Position numbers and translations under genes: made by a program
Source of the DNA: Geothrix sp.
GTDB taxonomy: Bacteria; Acidobacteriota; Holophagae; Holophagales; Holophagaceae
NCBI GenBank assembly: GCA_030681515.1
Contig: JAUXSE010000053.1
Coordinates: forward strand, 62,001 to 126,000
DNA length: 64,000 nucleotides
Direction of reading: 5' to 3'
Part shown: positions 41,601 through 49,865 of the stretch, in pieces
Layout: each line of letters opens with the position of its first letter
Position numbering within the stretch: position 1 is the stretch's first letter
The notes under the pieces: generated by a model
Seen by the model: only the letters and a program-made list of their open reading frames with translations
Told to the model about the DNA's origin: nothing
The model's database searches: none

Positions 41601-41824
41601 AGGTAGAAGTCTCCGGGCCCCGCGGTGGCCTTCAGGCCCGCGACACGATCGCCTCCGATCGCCGGAATCTCCTCCACGGCGACGATGGGCCGGGCCACGC
41701 CCGTGGCCCGGAAGCAACCGGCCCCGCCTGCCGCCAGAACCAGGGCCAGGGGGGCCAGGATCCGCGCGGCGCGGGGTGAGGAGCTCACGAATGGAGCGGC
41801 TGAAGGGTCAAGGCTCAGGTTCAT
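38648..41824 (-). CDS. Very large secreted lipoprotein, C-terminal half resembling CehA/McbA-type PHP domains
   Basis: About 1058 residues with a lipoprotein signal peptide ending LVLAAGGAGC. The N-terminal half is beta-rich (FYLGNDSVQLAVDGAAFGD...). The C-terminal half has the layout of CehA/McbA-like PHP-fold hydrolases: MLSSAVAEGVQVVARTEEDV, GGFTVIHHPRGP and the ending NPIFVDANGGGYTPPGL. The positions normally holding HxH and DHD metal ligands read VPGPTQ and EED, so the site may be inactive. The start is uncertain (41824 or 41854). It precedes dnaB on the same strand; no partner is evident. Confidence 0.6.
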   Translation of the reverse strand: MNLSLDPSAAPFVSSSPRAARILAPLALVLAAGGAGCFRATGVARPIVAVEEIPAIGGDRVAGLKATAGPGDFYLGNDSVQLAVDGAAFGDREGQFGAASGGAVLDVGSIVLDQSFKRVSMPMDMVERFGPVANQDPDLPLVFDRFLPGTGINSAHLEMRGYLLDPKGKLGVATDTQGRVTGVSVVHRISLNKGETFFTLETTLANDGGAVLPLRSVGDFLSQRGGGFRFVVPAVSTFTGTPLNTWGVEIPGSDFTAPLTSSVIAPMVALMGAESAGNTLDSHATLGLLPLDVDSVLVASDPQQALSESRPRFPGRLVVGSPAAASLPAGQSLTYRRRLYVVSGRSYDGLLPAQTTTVFSEMVAARAGFRGENIGYLAFSSFGTALRGGPLQTEFKFERYTYPGPVTVFDPADAANPASDPANWRLERVEWGEPSDIAAGISPVGLLLPVIPDLVTGQSQRYRLSVRNAAQQGAPLYLGTNVLDASRPLLPTPITPSTTQIWSVAEALSPERAEVTDAAGNVVRGKLTAHGFHARQSGTLEYGGLNPLRLTFQGLGGIADPNMQRIRRLSSIYSEVYKAKSGVSANYGAYHYTAGNQVFGGAFGAMASTAVMYFAPGDYLAYATRGPLSYLDSLPVKAHDGQQDVLHGFVVTPASLPIGWTSFDVPGPTQATSGGFNPGEMLSSAVAEGVQVVARTEEDVHTDASALRAEFRAEIDIPLITDAQRAPIGNDPFVVGARSSDLADGFTTALFTPAPTMDRNGGARPSKGWTLADFIAQAEGGFTVIHHPRGPRGLFTVRGLDRTVALGTGVNAWWTQTGPVSLGKRQGDFDAIELIRAEGCDPADPSAWFTEFKAVRADWFAILKQQTPAAFTKALGLSSARFSLDTPVGLARTYLKLGSSIDQNTLSPVLNALRSGAAVASTGPMLDVSINGVGPGGLVSGPASSVTLAISLYRPDWVPVDEVRVVVNGSTTPILVPMGSFTASSTDFRLWTATVTVPMPSGGADAWVVVEAGVPLGTAGAYLPGTPWNKIMKGIYPIAVTNPIFVDANGGGYTPPGL

Positions 41825-41892
41825 CAAGGCGTCTCGTTCTGGGCGGGGGTCCATGGGGTCCGGGGCGGGCGAAAGGTCTATGCTAACTCACG

Positions 41893-42615
41893 ATGCCGAT
41901 CTCCGCCTTCCTTCATCGCTGCTGGCAGCACCGGTGGCCCCTCATCCTGGTTCCGGCACTGGCCCTCCTGGGAGATTTGCTGTGGACGCTCGGAAGGTTC
42001 CCCGCCATGCACCGCCTCCAGATCTACCAGGCCGACCGGCTCCCGGCCGTGGGCGGAGCCGTGCTGGTGCTGGGCGCAGGCGTCTACGGGGACGGTGAAC
42101 CCACCGGCATCCTGGAGGGACGCCTCCGCACGGCCCTGGATCTCTACAAGAGCGGGAAGGTGCGGTGGTTCCTGGTGTCCGGGGACAACCGCCACCCCAC
42201 CTACAACGAGCCCCAGGCCATGCGGCGCTGGCTCGTCAGGCAGGGCGTCCCCCCCATGCACATCGTCAGCGACTATGCCGGACTCCGCACCTGGGACAGC
42301 CTTCGGCGCGCCCAGGCCGTGTTCGGCCAGCGGCAGATCGTGATCGTGACCTCGGATTTCCACCTTCCGAGGGCCCTCTACCTGGCGGACCGCATGAAAC
42401 TCATGGCCTGGGGCGTCCCTGCCCCCACGGACGATCGCCCAAGGGCCTCCCGCCTCCGGTTCTGGACCCGCGAGTACATCGCCCGGCACCTGGCCCTCTG
42501 GGACGCCTGGTTCCCGCCGGACGTCCGCCTCGGACCCCGGGAACCGACCCCCGACGACTGGGAACCCGCTCCCCCAGCCCAGGGTCGCGGTGGAGGACCG
42601 GGGCTGGCCGGGTGA
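41893..42615 (+). CDS. SanA/YdcF-like DUF218 membrane-anchored protein
   Basis: A 240-residue protein with one N-terminal membrane span ([20 protein letters not shown]) and a DUF218 domain: [58 protein letters not shown] and [11 protein letters not shown]. SanA in E. coli affects envelope permeability to vancomycin. The C-terminal 30 residues are Pro/Gly-rich. It is divergent from the large lipoprotein gene. Confidence 0.88.
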   Translation: MPISAFLHRCWQHRWPLILVPALALLGDLLWTLGRFPAMHRLQIYQADRLPAVGGAVLVLGAGVYGDGEPTGILEGRLRTALDLYKSGKVRWFLVSGDNRHPTYNEPQAMRRWLVRQGVPPMHIVSDYAGLRTWDSLRRAQAVFGQRQIVIVTSDFHLPRALYLADRMKLMAWGVPAPTDDRPRASRLRFWTREYIARHLALWDAWFPPDVRLGPREPTPDDWEPAPPAQGRGGGPGLAG

Positions 42616-42686
42616 AACCTCCTAAACCGCCTTGGGCACATCTGCGAAGATGGACCAGGGCCCCCCGGCGGCCCTTCGAGGATTCC

Positions 42687-43418
42687 ATGACCGACGCGCC
42701 CCTGATCCGGCTTACCAACATCACCAAGATCTACCAGATGGGCGATATGGAAGTGCGGGCCCTGGACGGCGTGTCCATGGAGATCGGCCGGGGCGAATAC
42801 GTGGCCATCATGGGCCCCTCCGGATCCGGCAAGTCCACGATGATGAACGTCATCGGCTGCCTCGACACGCCCACCAGCGGCACCTATGGGCTGAACGGCA
42901 AGCTGGCCTCGGCCATGAGCGACGACGAACTGGCCCAGATCCGCAACGAGGAGATCGGCTTCGTCTTCCAGACCTTCAACCTGCTGGCCCGCACCACCTC
43001 GCTGCAGAATGTGGAACTGCCCCTGATCTACGCGGGCAAGACCCCCGTCGAACGCCATCAGATGGCGCAGAAGGCCCTGGAGAACGTGGGGCTCGGAACC
43101 CGCAGCGACCACATGCCCAACCAGCTCTCCGGCGGCCAGCGGCAGCGCGTGGCCATCGCCCGGGCCCTGGTGAACGACCCCTCCATCCTGCTGGCGGATG
43201 AACCCACCGGCGCCCTCGATTCCAAGACCAGCATCGAGATCATGGCCCTCTTCGAGGAGCTGTACCAGAAGGGCAATACCATCATCCTCGTCACCCACGA
43301 AGAGGACATCGCCCGGCACGCCCATCGCATCGTGAAGCTGCGCGATGGCAAGGTCATCCATGACGAGCCGAACACCCCCATCACTTCCGAAGAGCACCTG
43401 GCCCATCTGAGCCTCTGA
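42687..43418 (+). CDS. MacB/LolD-type ABC transporter ATPase
   Basis: A 243-residue ATPase: Walker [11 protein letters not shown]-loop FVFQTFNLL, signature [15 protein letters not shown], Walker [13 protein letters not shown] and the H-loop [11 protein letters not shown]. The sequence is of the MacB/LolD/FtsE type. GAGGA precedes the ATG. No permease or membrane-fusion gene is next to it; carbonic anhydrase follows 31 bases later, so its partner must be elsewhere. Confidence 0.93.
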   Translation: MTDAPLIRLTNITKIYQMGDMEVRALDGVSMEIGRGEYVAIMGPSGSGKSTMMNVIGCLDTPTSGTYGLNGKLASAMSDDELAQIRNEEIGFVFQTFNLLARTTSLQNVELPLIYAGKTPVERHQMAQKALENVGLGTRSDHMPNQLSGGQRQRVAIARALVNDPSILLADEPTGALDSKTSIEIMALFEELYQKGNTIILVTHEEDIARHAHRIVKLRDGKVIHDEPNTPITSEEHLAHLSL

Positions 43419-43449
43419 TCCCGGGATCGGTCTTCGGTAGACTGGACGG

Positions 43450-44118
43450 ATGCAGAGACTCGTCCAGGGCATCCACCACTTCCAGACCCAGATCTTCAGC
43501 TCCCACAAGGATCTCTTCGAGCGCCTGAACCAGGATCAGACGCCCGACACGCTCTTCATCACCTGCTCCGACTCCCGCATCAGTCCGAACCTGATCACCC
43601 AGACCGAGCCGGGAGAACTGTTCATCCTGCGCAATGTCGGGAACCTGGTGCCGCCCTACGAAAACATGGGCGGCATGGCCGCCGGCATCGAGTTCGCCGT
43701 GGCCAGCCTGCGGGTGAAAGACATCATCGTCTGCGGACACTCCAACTGCGGCGCCATGCGCGCCCTGCTGGAGCCGGAGCAGCTCGGCGAACTGCCCGCC
43801 ACCCGGGCCTGGCTGGCCCATGCCCGCGCCACTGAACGGATCATGTGGGAGAGCTATGGCCACTTGAAGGGCCATGAACTGCTCCACGCCACGGTCGAGG
43901 AGAACGTGCTCGTCCAGCTGGAAAACCTGCGGGGCCACCCCGCCGTGGCCAAGGCCGTGGCGAACGGCATGCTGCACCTGCACGCCTGGGTCTACAAGAT
44001 CGAGACGGGCGAGGTCTTCGCCTTCGACCCTGGCCGCGGGCAGTATGTGTCCGTCACGGGCACCGATGGACTGGCCCCGCTGGATGCGGATCACCGCGCA
44101 ACGGATCTCTCCATCTAG
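43450..44118 (+). CDS. can: Beta-class carbonic anhydrase
   Basis: Interconverts CO2 and bicarbonate. The 222-residue product has the zinc ligands C39, H97 and C100 with D41 (motifs TCSDSR and CGHSNCGA) and the FILRNVGNLVP segment. No signal peptide. It follows the ABC ATPase on the same strand and is followed by a 200-base palindrome-rich gap. Confidence 0.96.
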   Translation: MQRLVQGIHHFQTQIFSSHKDLFERLNQDQTPDTLFITCSDSRISPNLITQTEPGELFILRNVGNLVPPYENMGGMAAGIEFAVASLRVKDIIVCGHSNCGAMRALLEPEQLGELPATRAWLAHARATERIMWESYGHLKGHELLHATVEENVLVQLENLRGHPAVAKAVANGMLHLHAWVYKIETGEVFAFDPGRGQYVSVTGTDGLAPLDADHRATDLSI

Positions 44119-44319
44119 TGCGACATCCCCTAAGCTCCTTGAATTAACTTCTTGCTGGGGATGTCGCACTTCCATGGGGGCAAGCCCCCTTTGGCGCCCG
44201 AAAAGCCATGCTTTTCGGGCTGTCACCCCTCGGGGGCGCCATGCCGCGCCCCCGAACCCCCGGCAAGTGGCGCGTCACCGGCGGCCGGGAAGATCCAAGA
44301 CACTTCGGGGACGCGCCAC
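44118..44319. repeat. Palindrome-rich intergenic region
   Basis: Two hundred bases between carbonic anhydrase and era carry no gene but five inverted repeats: GTGCGACATCCCC (44118-44130) with GGGGATGTCGCAC (44157-44169); GGGGG/CCCCC (44176-44189); GCCCGAAAAGC/GCTTTTCGGGC (44196-44220); GGGGGCGC/GCGCCCCC (44232-44253); GTGGCGCGTC/GACGCGCCAC (44267-44319). Some are terminators between the convergent genes, but the density suggests a composite repeat. Confidence 0.8.
44196..44220. terminator. Terminator hairpin after carbonic anhydrase
   Basis: A perfect 11-bp stem GCCCGAAAAGC / GCTTTTCGGGC with loop CAT. Internal A and T runs fit a rho-independent terminator usable in both directions. Confidence 0.75.
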
Positions 44320-45233
44320 TAGATCGAAAGCCGGTCCAGCCGCTCGGGCCGGTCGCGCCAGCCCTCGTCCACCTTCACGAACAGCTCCAGGCGCACGGGG
44401 CGCTGAAGCAGCTTCTTCAGTTCGCGCTGGGCGCTCTGGCGGATGTCCTTGATCATCTCGCCCTGGCTTCCCAGGAGGATCTTCCGATGGCCATCGCGGT
44501 CCACCAGGATCTGGGCGGCGATGAAGACGCCCTCCGGGCCCAGATCCTCCGGATAGTCCTCGTGGCCGGGTTCCAGCCACTGCTCGATGAGCACCGCCAC
44601 GCCGTGGGGCACCTCCTCGCGGGTCTTGCGGAGCACCTTCTCCCGGATGAACTCCGAGGCCAGGGACCGTTCGGTCTGGTCCGTGAAGACCGCCTCGTCG
44701 TAGGGCCAGCCGGGCTGGGTGGCATCCCGCTCCAGGATCGTCCAGAGGGGGTCCAGGTTCAGGCCCATCTTGGCGCCGATGGGGACGATCTCCTTGAAGG
44801 GCAGCAGGTCCTTGTAGGTGGCGATCTTTTCGAGCAGACGGCCCTTGGACAAGAGGTCAATCTTGTTCAGCAGGAGGTAGGTGGGACGGCCCAGCCTGCG
44901 GAGGCGCTTGGCCAGGGCGTGTTCCCCGGTGCCCAGGTAGTCGTCCGCATCCACCACCCATAGGATCATGCCGGCTTCTTCCAGGGCCTGCTCCACATGG
45001 GCCATCATGCGCTCGTTGAGGGCGTGCTTCGGCAAGTGGATGCCCGGCGTATCGAGGAAGGCCAGCTGCACATCGCCGCGATCCACCACGCCCAGGACCC
45101 GGGTCCGGGTGGTCTGGGGGATCTGGCTCGTGGCCGCCAGCTTCTGGCCCAGCAGGGCGTTCAGCAGGGTGGACTTGCCGGCGTTGGGAAGGCCGATGAT
45201 GGCGAGGGTGGCGTGACGCCTGGTTTCACTCAT
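44319..45233 (-). CDS. era: Ribosome-assembly GTPase Era
   Basis: A 304-residue GTPase for 30S maturation: G1 GLPNAGKST, G3 FLDTPGIHLP, G4 LLNKIDLL, then a KH RNA-binding domain with REKVLRKTREEVPHG and KILLGSQGEMIKDI. It ends the HD-GYP/fabZ/lpxA/era run, nine bases after lpxA. Confidence 0.97.
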   Translation of the reverse strand: MSETRRHATLAIIGLPNAGKSTLLNALLGQKLAATSQIPQTTRTRVLGVVDRGDVQLAFLDTPGIHLPKHALNERMMAHVEQALEEAGMILWVVDADDYLGTGEHALAKRLRRLGRPTYLLLNKIDLLSKGRLLEKIATYKDLLPFKEIVPIGAKMGLNLDPLWTILERDATQPGWPYDEAVFTDQTERSLASEFIREKVLRKTREEVPHGVAVLIEQWLEPGHEDYPEDLGPEGVFIAAQILVDRDGHRKILLGSQGEMIKDIRQSAQRELKKLLQRPVRLELFVKVDEGWRDRPERLDRLSI

Positions 45234-45242
45234 GTCAGTCCT

Positions 45243-46028
45243 TCAGCCACGGTGCACGCCCCGCTTGGCCTCGCGGATGAAGGTCAGAAGGTAGGCCACT
45301 TCGGCGATGTGGCCCACTTCCTTCTCGGCCTGGGACATGGCGTCCTCCCGCAGTAGGCCGGAATGGAACAGCAGGCGGTAGGCCTTCTTCAGGCCCTCGA
45401 CCACTTCCATGGAAAAGCCCTTGCGCTGAAGGCCGATGGTGTTCACCCCGTAGCTCTTGGTATCCCGCGCGCCCGCGGTCTTCATGAAGGGCAGCACATC
45501 CTGGGTGGCCACGGTGAAACCGCCCATGAAGGCGTGATCGCCCACGCGGCAGAACTGGTGGACCGCGGAGAAGGCGCCGATGTTGCAACCATCGCCCACC
45601 TCGACATGGCCCGCCAGGGTGGCGCAATTCGCGAAGATGTTCTTGTTCCCCACATGGCAGTCGTGGGCGATGTGGGAACCCGTCATCAGGAAGTTGTCGT
45701 CGCCCAGGGTGGTCAGGCCGCCTCCGCCCTCGGTACCCCGGTGAAAGGTGCAGCTCTCGCGGATCACGTTGCGGTGGCCCACCTGGAGCCGCGTCGGGGC
45801 GCCCTTGAACTTCAGGTCCTGGGGCCCCATGCCCAGGGTGGCATGGGAGTAGATGTCGTTGTCCTCGCCGATCTCGGTGTGGGGGCCGATGACCACGTGG
45901 CTGCGGAGCTGAGTGCGGGCGCCGATGACGGCATTGCCCTCGATGAAACAGAAGGGCCCCACGACCACGCCCTCGCCCAGCCGGGCCTCAGGGCTCACCA
46001 CGCTGCTCGGATGGATCTGCGCGCTCAT
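45243..46028 (-). CDS. lpxA: UDP-N-acetylglucosamine acyltransferase
   Basis: First enzyme of lipid A synthesis. The 261-residue product is a left-handed beta-helix of hexapeptide repeats (VVGPFCFIEGNAVIGA and many more) with the catalytic His in AFSAVHQFCRVG and a C-terminal helical domain. It overlaps fabZ by ATGA, a common pairing. Its presence shows an LPS outer membrane. Confidence 0.97.
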   Translation of the reverse strand: MSAQIHPSSVVSPEARLGEGVVVGPFCFIEGNAVIGARTQLRSHVVIGPHTEIGEDNDIYSHATLGMGPQDLKFKGAPTRLQVGHRNVIRESCTFHRGTEGGGGLTTLGDDNFLMTGSHIAHDCHVGNKNIFANCATLAGHVEVGDGCNIGAFSAVHQFCRVGDHAFMGGFTVATQDVLPFMKTAGARDTKSYGVNTIGLQRKGFSMEVVEGLKKAYRLLFHSGLLREDAMSQAEKEVGHIAEVAYLLTFIREAKRGVHRG

Positions 46029-46495
46029 TTTCCCTCTCCCTCCGCCAGGTCCATCAGCATGGACATGAATTCAGCCTCGGCGACCTTCTGGCCCTCCACG
46101 AAGGCCTCGCCCCGCATCTTGCAGATGCGCCCCTTGAACTGGACCACCTTCACTTCCATGACCAGCTGGTCGCCGGGAAGCACCGGCTTGCGGAACTTCA
46201 CCGCGTCAATGCCCATGAAGTAGATCACCTTCCGGGCGCGATCCTCGTACTCCCGCATGAGCAGGCAGCCGCCGGTCTGGGCCATGGCCTCCACGATGTA
46301 GACGCCCGGAAGCACCGGGCGGCTGGGGAAGTGGCCCTGGAAGACCGCTTCGTTGAAGCTGACGTTCTTCAGGCCGCGGATCCATTCCCTGGGTTCGAAA
46401 TCAAGGATCCGGTCCACCAGCAGGATGGGATAGCGGTGGGGCAGCAGGTCCATGATCCCCTGCAGATCAATCGTGCGTGGTTCGCGTGCGGACAT
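46025..46495 (-). CDS. fabZ: 3-hydroxyacyl-ACP dehydratase FabZ
   Basis: Dehydrates 3-hydroxyacyl-ACP in fatty-acid synthesis. From ATG 46495 (GGAG five bases upstream) it is 156 residues with the hot-dog-fold active site VFQGHFPSRPVLPG, His55, and Glu69 in YIVEAMAQTGG. A GTG at 46501 is also in frame. It is coupled to lpxA, which competes for the same 3-hydroxyacyl-ACP substrate. Confidence 0.95.
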   Translation of the reverse strand: MSAREPRTIDLQGIMDLLPHRYPILLVDRILDFEPREWIRGLKNVSFNEAVFQGHFPSRPVLPGVYIVEAMAQTGGCLLMREYEDRARKVIYFMGIDAVKFRKPVLPGDQLVMEVKVVQFKGRICKMRGEAFVEGQKVAEAEFMSMLMDLAEGEGK

Positions 46496-46544
46496 GGACA
46501 CTCCAATCCTCTAGCCTACCGCCTCAGGGCCTCCATCTCCAGCC

Positions 46545-48341
46545 TCAGGTCCTGGGGACGGTCCGCTCGAATACCTTCGCCTCGATGAACAGATCCAGCA
46601 GGGGGCGGTCGAGGGCCCCATCGCGGGCCTCCTCCTCCAGGATGGCCAGGCTGCGGTCCAGGGGCACCGCGCCCTTGTAGGGCCGATCCCGGGCCGTGAG
46701 GGCGTCGAACACATCCGCGATGGCCATGGCCCGGCTCTGGACGGGGATCTCGGGCGCGCCCAGTTGGCGCGGATAGCCCCGGCCGCTGAGCCGTTCATGG
46801 TGGGCATAGGCGATTTCAGGGATGCCCGCCAGATCCCGCGTCCAGGGGATGCGCTCCAGGAACCGGAACGTGTGGGTCACGTGGCTTTCGATCTCGAGCC
46901 GCTCGGCCTCGGAAAGGCTGCCCCGGCGGATCCGCAGGCTGGCCAGGTCCACGGGCGCGACCACCTCCCGGCGCTCGCCGCTCCAGTGGGTGAAGGTCAG
47001 ATCCTCCAGCAAGCCCAGACCCTCGGCCACCTCCTGGGCCAGCACCGTGGGTTCGTTGTTCTGGCGGACCAGATGCATGAGCCGCTCGGTCTCGGCCTGC
47101 CGGTCCCGCACCACCTGTTCCCAGCGCGATCCCTCGAACCGCTCCCCTCCCCGCCAGGCCTGGGACAGCAAGTCCAGGGCCTCCTCCAATTCGCGCTGGC
47201 GGAGGCGCTGCAGGATGATCTCCAGCTGGCTCGGATCGAGTTTCTTGGCCTTCACCAGCACCTGCTCGCGGACGCCCACCTTGCCGAAATCGTGCAGCAG
47301 GCTCGCGTAGCGGATCTCGCGCAGCTGGCGGTCCGAGAAGACCAGGCCGCCATAGGTGCCATGGGGGGTCGCGTTGACAGCCTCCGCGAGCCCCACGGTC
47401 AGATCGGCCACCCGGCCCGAATGGCCGCTGGTGACCGGATCCCGCGCCTCGATGGCCGTCACGGAGGCGGCCACGAACCCCTCGAACAGCTGCTCGATCT
47501 CCTCGCGCAGCTGGGCGTTCTTCACGGCCACCGCCGCCTGGCCCGCGAGACTCTGGGCCAGATCCTGGTCCGCGATGGAAAAGACTCCGGAGCGCCCGTT
47601 CTCCTCATCCTGGCGGTTGATCAGCTGGAGTACCCCCAGCACCTGGCCCTCGGTGTCCAGCATGGGCACCACGAGCATCGAGGCCGTCCGGTAGCCCGCC
47701 TGCCGGTCGAAGCTGTCGTTGAACCTGTAGGGAGCGTCCGAAGGGATCTGATAGACGTCTTGCAGGTTCAGCGTCTCCCGGGTGAGGGCCACGAAGCCCG
47801 CCAGGGCCTCCCGGGACACGGGCATCGAGATCCGGTGGAAGGGCAGATTCACGAGGGCGTTCTGGGTGTGCGCGAAGAGCAGCTCCCGCTGATCACCTTC
47901 GCCCGTCAGAAGGTAGATGGATCCCGCCTCGGCCTTCAGCAGTTCCCGGGCCTTGGTGAGGATCAGATCCAGCAGCCGATCGAGGTTCTGCTCCGAAACC
48001 AGGGACCGCCCCACCTCGTGGAGCCGGGTCATGGACAGCCGGTCCTTCGCCCGCTCCCACCCCGCCTTCATGAGCGCCAGGGCCGCCTCGCGGCCGGGCC
48101 AGGATGGGCAGGCCGCGAACACGCCCACCCCGGGAACCCCGAGGACCACATCCGCCGGGGCCCCATCCACGAACACCAAGGCCCGGCCCATCTCGCCGGG
48201 CGAGAGATCCTGGAGGGTGCTACGGTGCTCTGGGGGGACGGCGACCGTGAATCGCAAGGCGGAATCAGGCTCCAGGAAGGCGAAAGTCTCGCCAGCATAT
48301 CGGAATTCCCCTGCCCGGACTGAAAGCTGGCGGGGCCCCAT
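46545..48341 (-). CDS. GAF and HD-GYP domain protein, probable cyclic di-GMP phosphodiesterase
   Basis: About 598 residues. A GAF-like domain (NLDRLLDLILTKARELL to VLGVLQLINRQDEENG) is followed by an HD-GYP domain: TSGHSGRVADLT, YASLLHDFGKVGV with the HD pair, and AHHERLSGRGYPRQLG. A long insertion of about 130 residues separates the HD from the GYP motif. No membrane segment is seen. The start at 48341 overlaps the divergent rlmD-like gene and has no clear ribosome site, so it is tentative. fabZ follows 49 bases downstream. Confidence 0.82.
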   Translation of the reverse strand: MGPRQLSVRAGEFRYAGETFAFLEPDSALRFTVAVPPEHRSTLQDLSPGEMGRALVFVDGAPADVVLGVPGVGVFAACPSWPGREAALALMKAGWERAKDRLSMTRLHEVGRSLVSEQNLDRLLDLILTKARELLKAEAGSIYLLTGEGDQRELLFAHTQNALVNLPFHRISMPVSREALAGFVALTRETLNLQDVYQIPSDAPYRFNDSFDRQAGYRTASMLVVPMLDTEGQVLGVLQLINRQDEENGRSGVFSIADQDLAQSLAGQAAVAVKNAQLREEIEQLFEGFVAASVTAIEARDPVTSGHSGRVADLTVGLAEAVNATPHGTYGGLVFSDRQLREIRYASLLHDFGKVGVREQVLVKAKKLDPSQLEIILQRLRQRELEEALDLLSQAWRGGERFEGSRWEQVVRDRQAETERLMHLVRQNNEPTVLAQEVAEGLGLLEDLTFTHWSGERREVVAPVDLASLRIRRGSLSEAERLEIESHVTHTFRFLERIPWTRDLAGIPEIAYAHHERLSGRGYPRQLGAPEIPVQSRAMAIADVFDALTARDRPYKGAVPLDRSLAILEEEARDGALDRPLLDLFIEAKVFERTVPRT

Positions 48342-49512
48342 CGAGCGGCTGGCCTGGGGCGGCAAGGGCGTGGGCCGATCCGAGGACGGCCGCCTGCTGC
48401 TGCTGGAGGCTCCCCTCGCCCTGTTCCCGGGGGAGGTCGTGGAGGCCACCGTCATCTGGAAGTCCCGCCATGGCGAGGGCCGCGTCACCCGCTGGATCAC
48501 CCGCGACCCGCGAAGGGCCCAGGCCGCCTGCCCCGTCGCGGAGACCTGCGGCGGGTGCGAGTTGTGGGAGGCCGGCCACCACGCGTCCGGCCTCAAACGC
48601 CAGATGGCGACGGATCTGCTGCGCCGCCAGCTGGGCGAAGGCGTGCCCTGGACCTGGCATCCCGCTCCGGAGACGGCCCGCCGCCACCGGATCCAGCTGC
48701 ACTGGGACGGCACCGGCCTCGGCTACTTCCGGCGGCACAGCCACGCCCTGGTGCCCGTCTCGGCCTGTCCCGCCGCGGCCGATCCGCTCTCCGACGCCAT
48801 TCCCCGGCTCCAGGAGGCCCTGGCCGGCCAGGCCCTGCCTTTCCGTCCCGGGCGATGGGAGTTGTCCACGGGAACCCCCGCCGAAACGGTATGGGCCGCC
48901 GATGAGCGCGGGCGGATCTGGACCCTGGAGCCCGATGGCTGGCACCGCGGCACCGAACCCATCCGCCACCGGCTCGGCGATGCCACGCTGCTGCACGAAC
49001 CCGGCGCCTTCTTCCAGATCAGCCCGCCCTGGGCGGCGGAAGCCTTCGGCGGCCTGCTGCGGTCCTGGGATCTGAAGGGCGGCACCCTGTACGACCTCTA
49101 CGGCGGCGTGGGGCTCTTCTCCGCGCTGCTGGGCGACCGCTTCCGGCATCGCATCCTCGTGGAATCCGGCGAAACGGCCGTGGTCTGGGCCCGGCGCAAC
49201 CTCGAATCCGCCGGGCTTCCCTCGGAGTGTCTGGTGGCGGATGTGGCAGCCTGGGTGCCCGAAGGCCTCGGCGGTGCCGAGGATGTGATCCTGCTGGATC
49301 CGCCGCGGGCGGGGCTCGAACCCTCCCTTTGCGACCGTCTGGTGGGCGCAGGCGCCGGCAGGCTCGTGCTGGTGGGTTGCGATGGCGCGGCCTTCTGCCG
49401 GGATGTGAAGCGCCTGGGCGCCGCATGGGACCTGGACCAGCTCGCCGTGCTCGACCTCTTCCCCCTCACCAGCCACGTGGAATGCGTGGCCCTGATGACG
49501 AAGCGCCCGTGA
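48247..49512 (+). CDS. RlmD/TrmA-family RNA m5U methyltransferase
   Basis: About 421 residues. A short RNA-binding segment (RLAWGGKGVGRSEDG), a Fe-S cluster motif CPVAETCGGCELW with a further Cys in VSACPAAAD, the SAM site LYDLYGGVGLFSALLGD, LLDPPRAG and the catalytic Cys in LVGCDGAAFCRD mark an RlmD-like uridine-C5 methyltransferase. The start is uncertain: GTG 48247 has GGGGGGA upstream but overlaps the divergent gene. It is coupled to speD by GTGA. Confidence 0.83.
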   Translation: MNRKAESGSRKAKVSPAYRNSPARTESWRGPIERLAWGGKGVGRSEDGRLLLLEAPLALFPGEVVEATVIWKSRHGEGRVTRWITRDPRRAQAACPVAETCGGCELWEAGHHASGLKRQMATDLLRRQLGEGVPWTWHPAPETARRHRIQLHWDGTGLGYFRRHSHALVPVSACPAAADPLSDAIPRLQEALAGQALPFRPGRWELSTGTPAETVWAADERGRIWTLEPDGWHRGTEPIRHRLGDATLLHEPGAFFQISPPWAAEAFGGLLRSWDLKGGTLYDLYGGVGLFSALLGDRFRHRILVESGETAVVWARRNLESAGLPSECLVADVAAWVPEGLGGAEDVILLDPPRAGLEPSLCDRLVGAGAGRLVLVGCDGAAFCRDVKRLGAAWDLDQLAVLDLFPLTSHVECVALMTKRP

Positions 49513-49865
49513 CCGCGCTGGGACATCATCTGCTCGCCGAATTCACCGGTTGCGATGCCGCCTCCCTGGCGGATCTGAAGGGAGTCACCTCCGCCATGCT
49601 GGAGGCCGCCCGCGCCTCCGGCGCCACCATCGTCACCCACAGCTTCCACCACTTCAGCCCCCATGGCGTGAGCGGCGCCGTGATCATCGCGGAAAGCCAT
49701 CTGGCCGTCCACACCTGGCCCGAGCACGGTTTCGCCGCCGTGGACTACTTCTCCTGCGGATTCGTGGATACGGGCGCGGCCATGGCAGTCCTCCGGGTGG
49801 CCTTCGGAGCCACGGCCATGGAGACCCTGAATCTCACCCGCGGCCCCCTGGGGCATCCCGGCTGA
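49509..49865 (+). CDS. speD: S-adenosylmethionine decarboxylase proenzyme
   Basis: Makes decarboxylated SAM for spermidine synthesis. The 118-residue proenzyme self-cleaves before Ser63 in AESHLAVHTWPE to form the pyruvoyl group. His68 and Cys83 are in the expected places for the class 1B enzyme. GTG start overlaps the rlmD-like stop (GTGA), and its stop overlaps the next ATG (TGATG). No speE is adjacent. Confidence 0.95.
   Translation: MTALGHHLLAEFTGCDAASLADLKGVTSAMLEAARASGATIVTHSFHHFSPHGVSGAVIIAESHLAVHTWPEHGFAAVDYFSCGFVDTGAAMAVLRVAFGATAMETLNLTRGPLGHPG

Noticed and set aside
44119-44318. A tRNA or small structured RNA gene in the carbonic anhydrase-era gap
   Set aside because: The palindromes do not fold into a cloverleaf and lack tRNA consensus boxes; a small RNA cannot be claimed without expression data.
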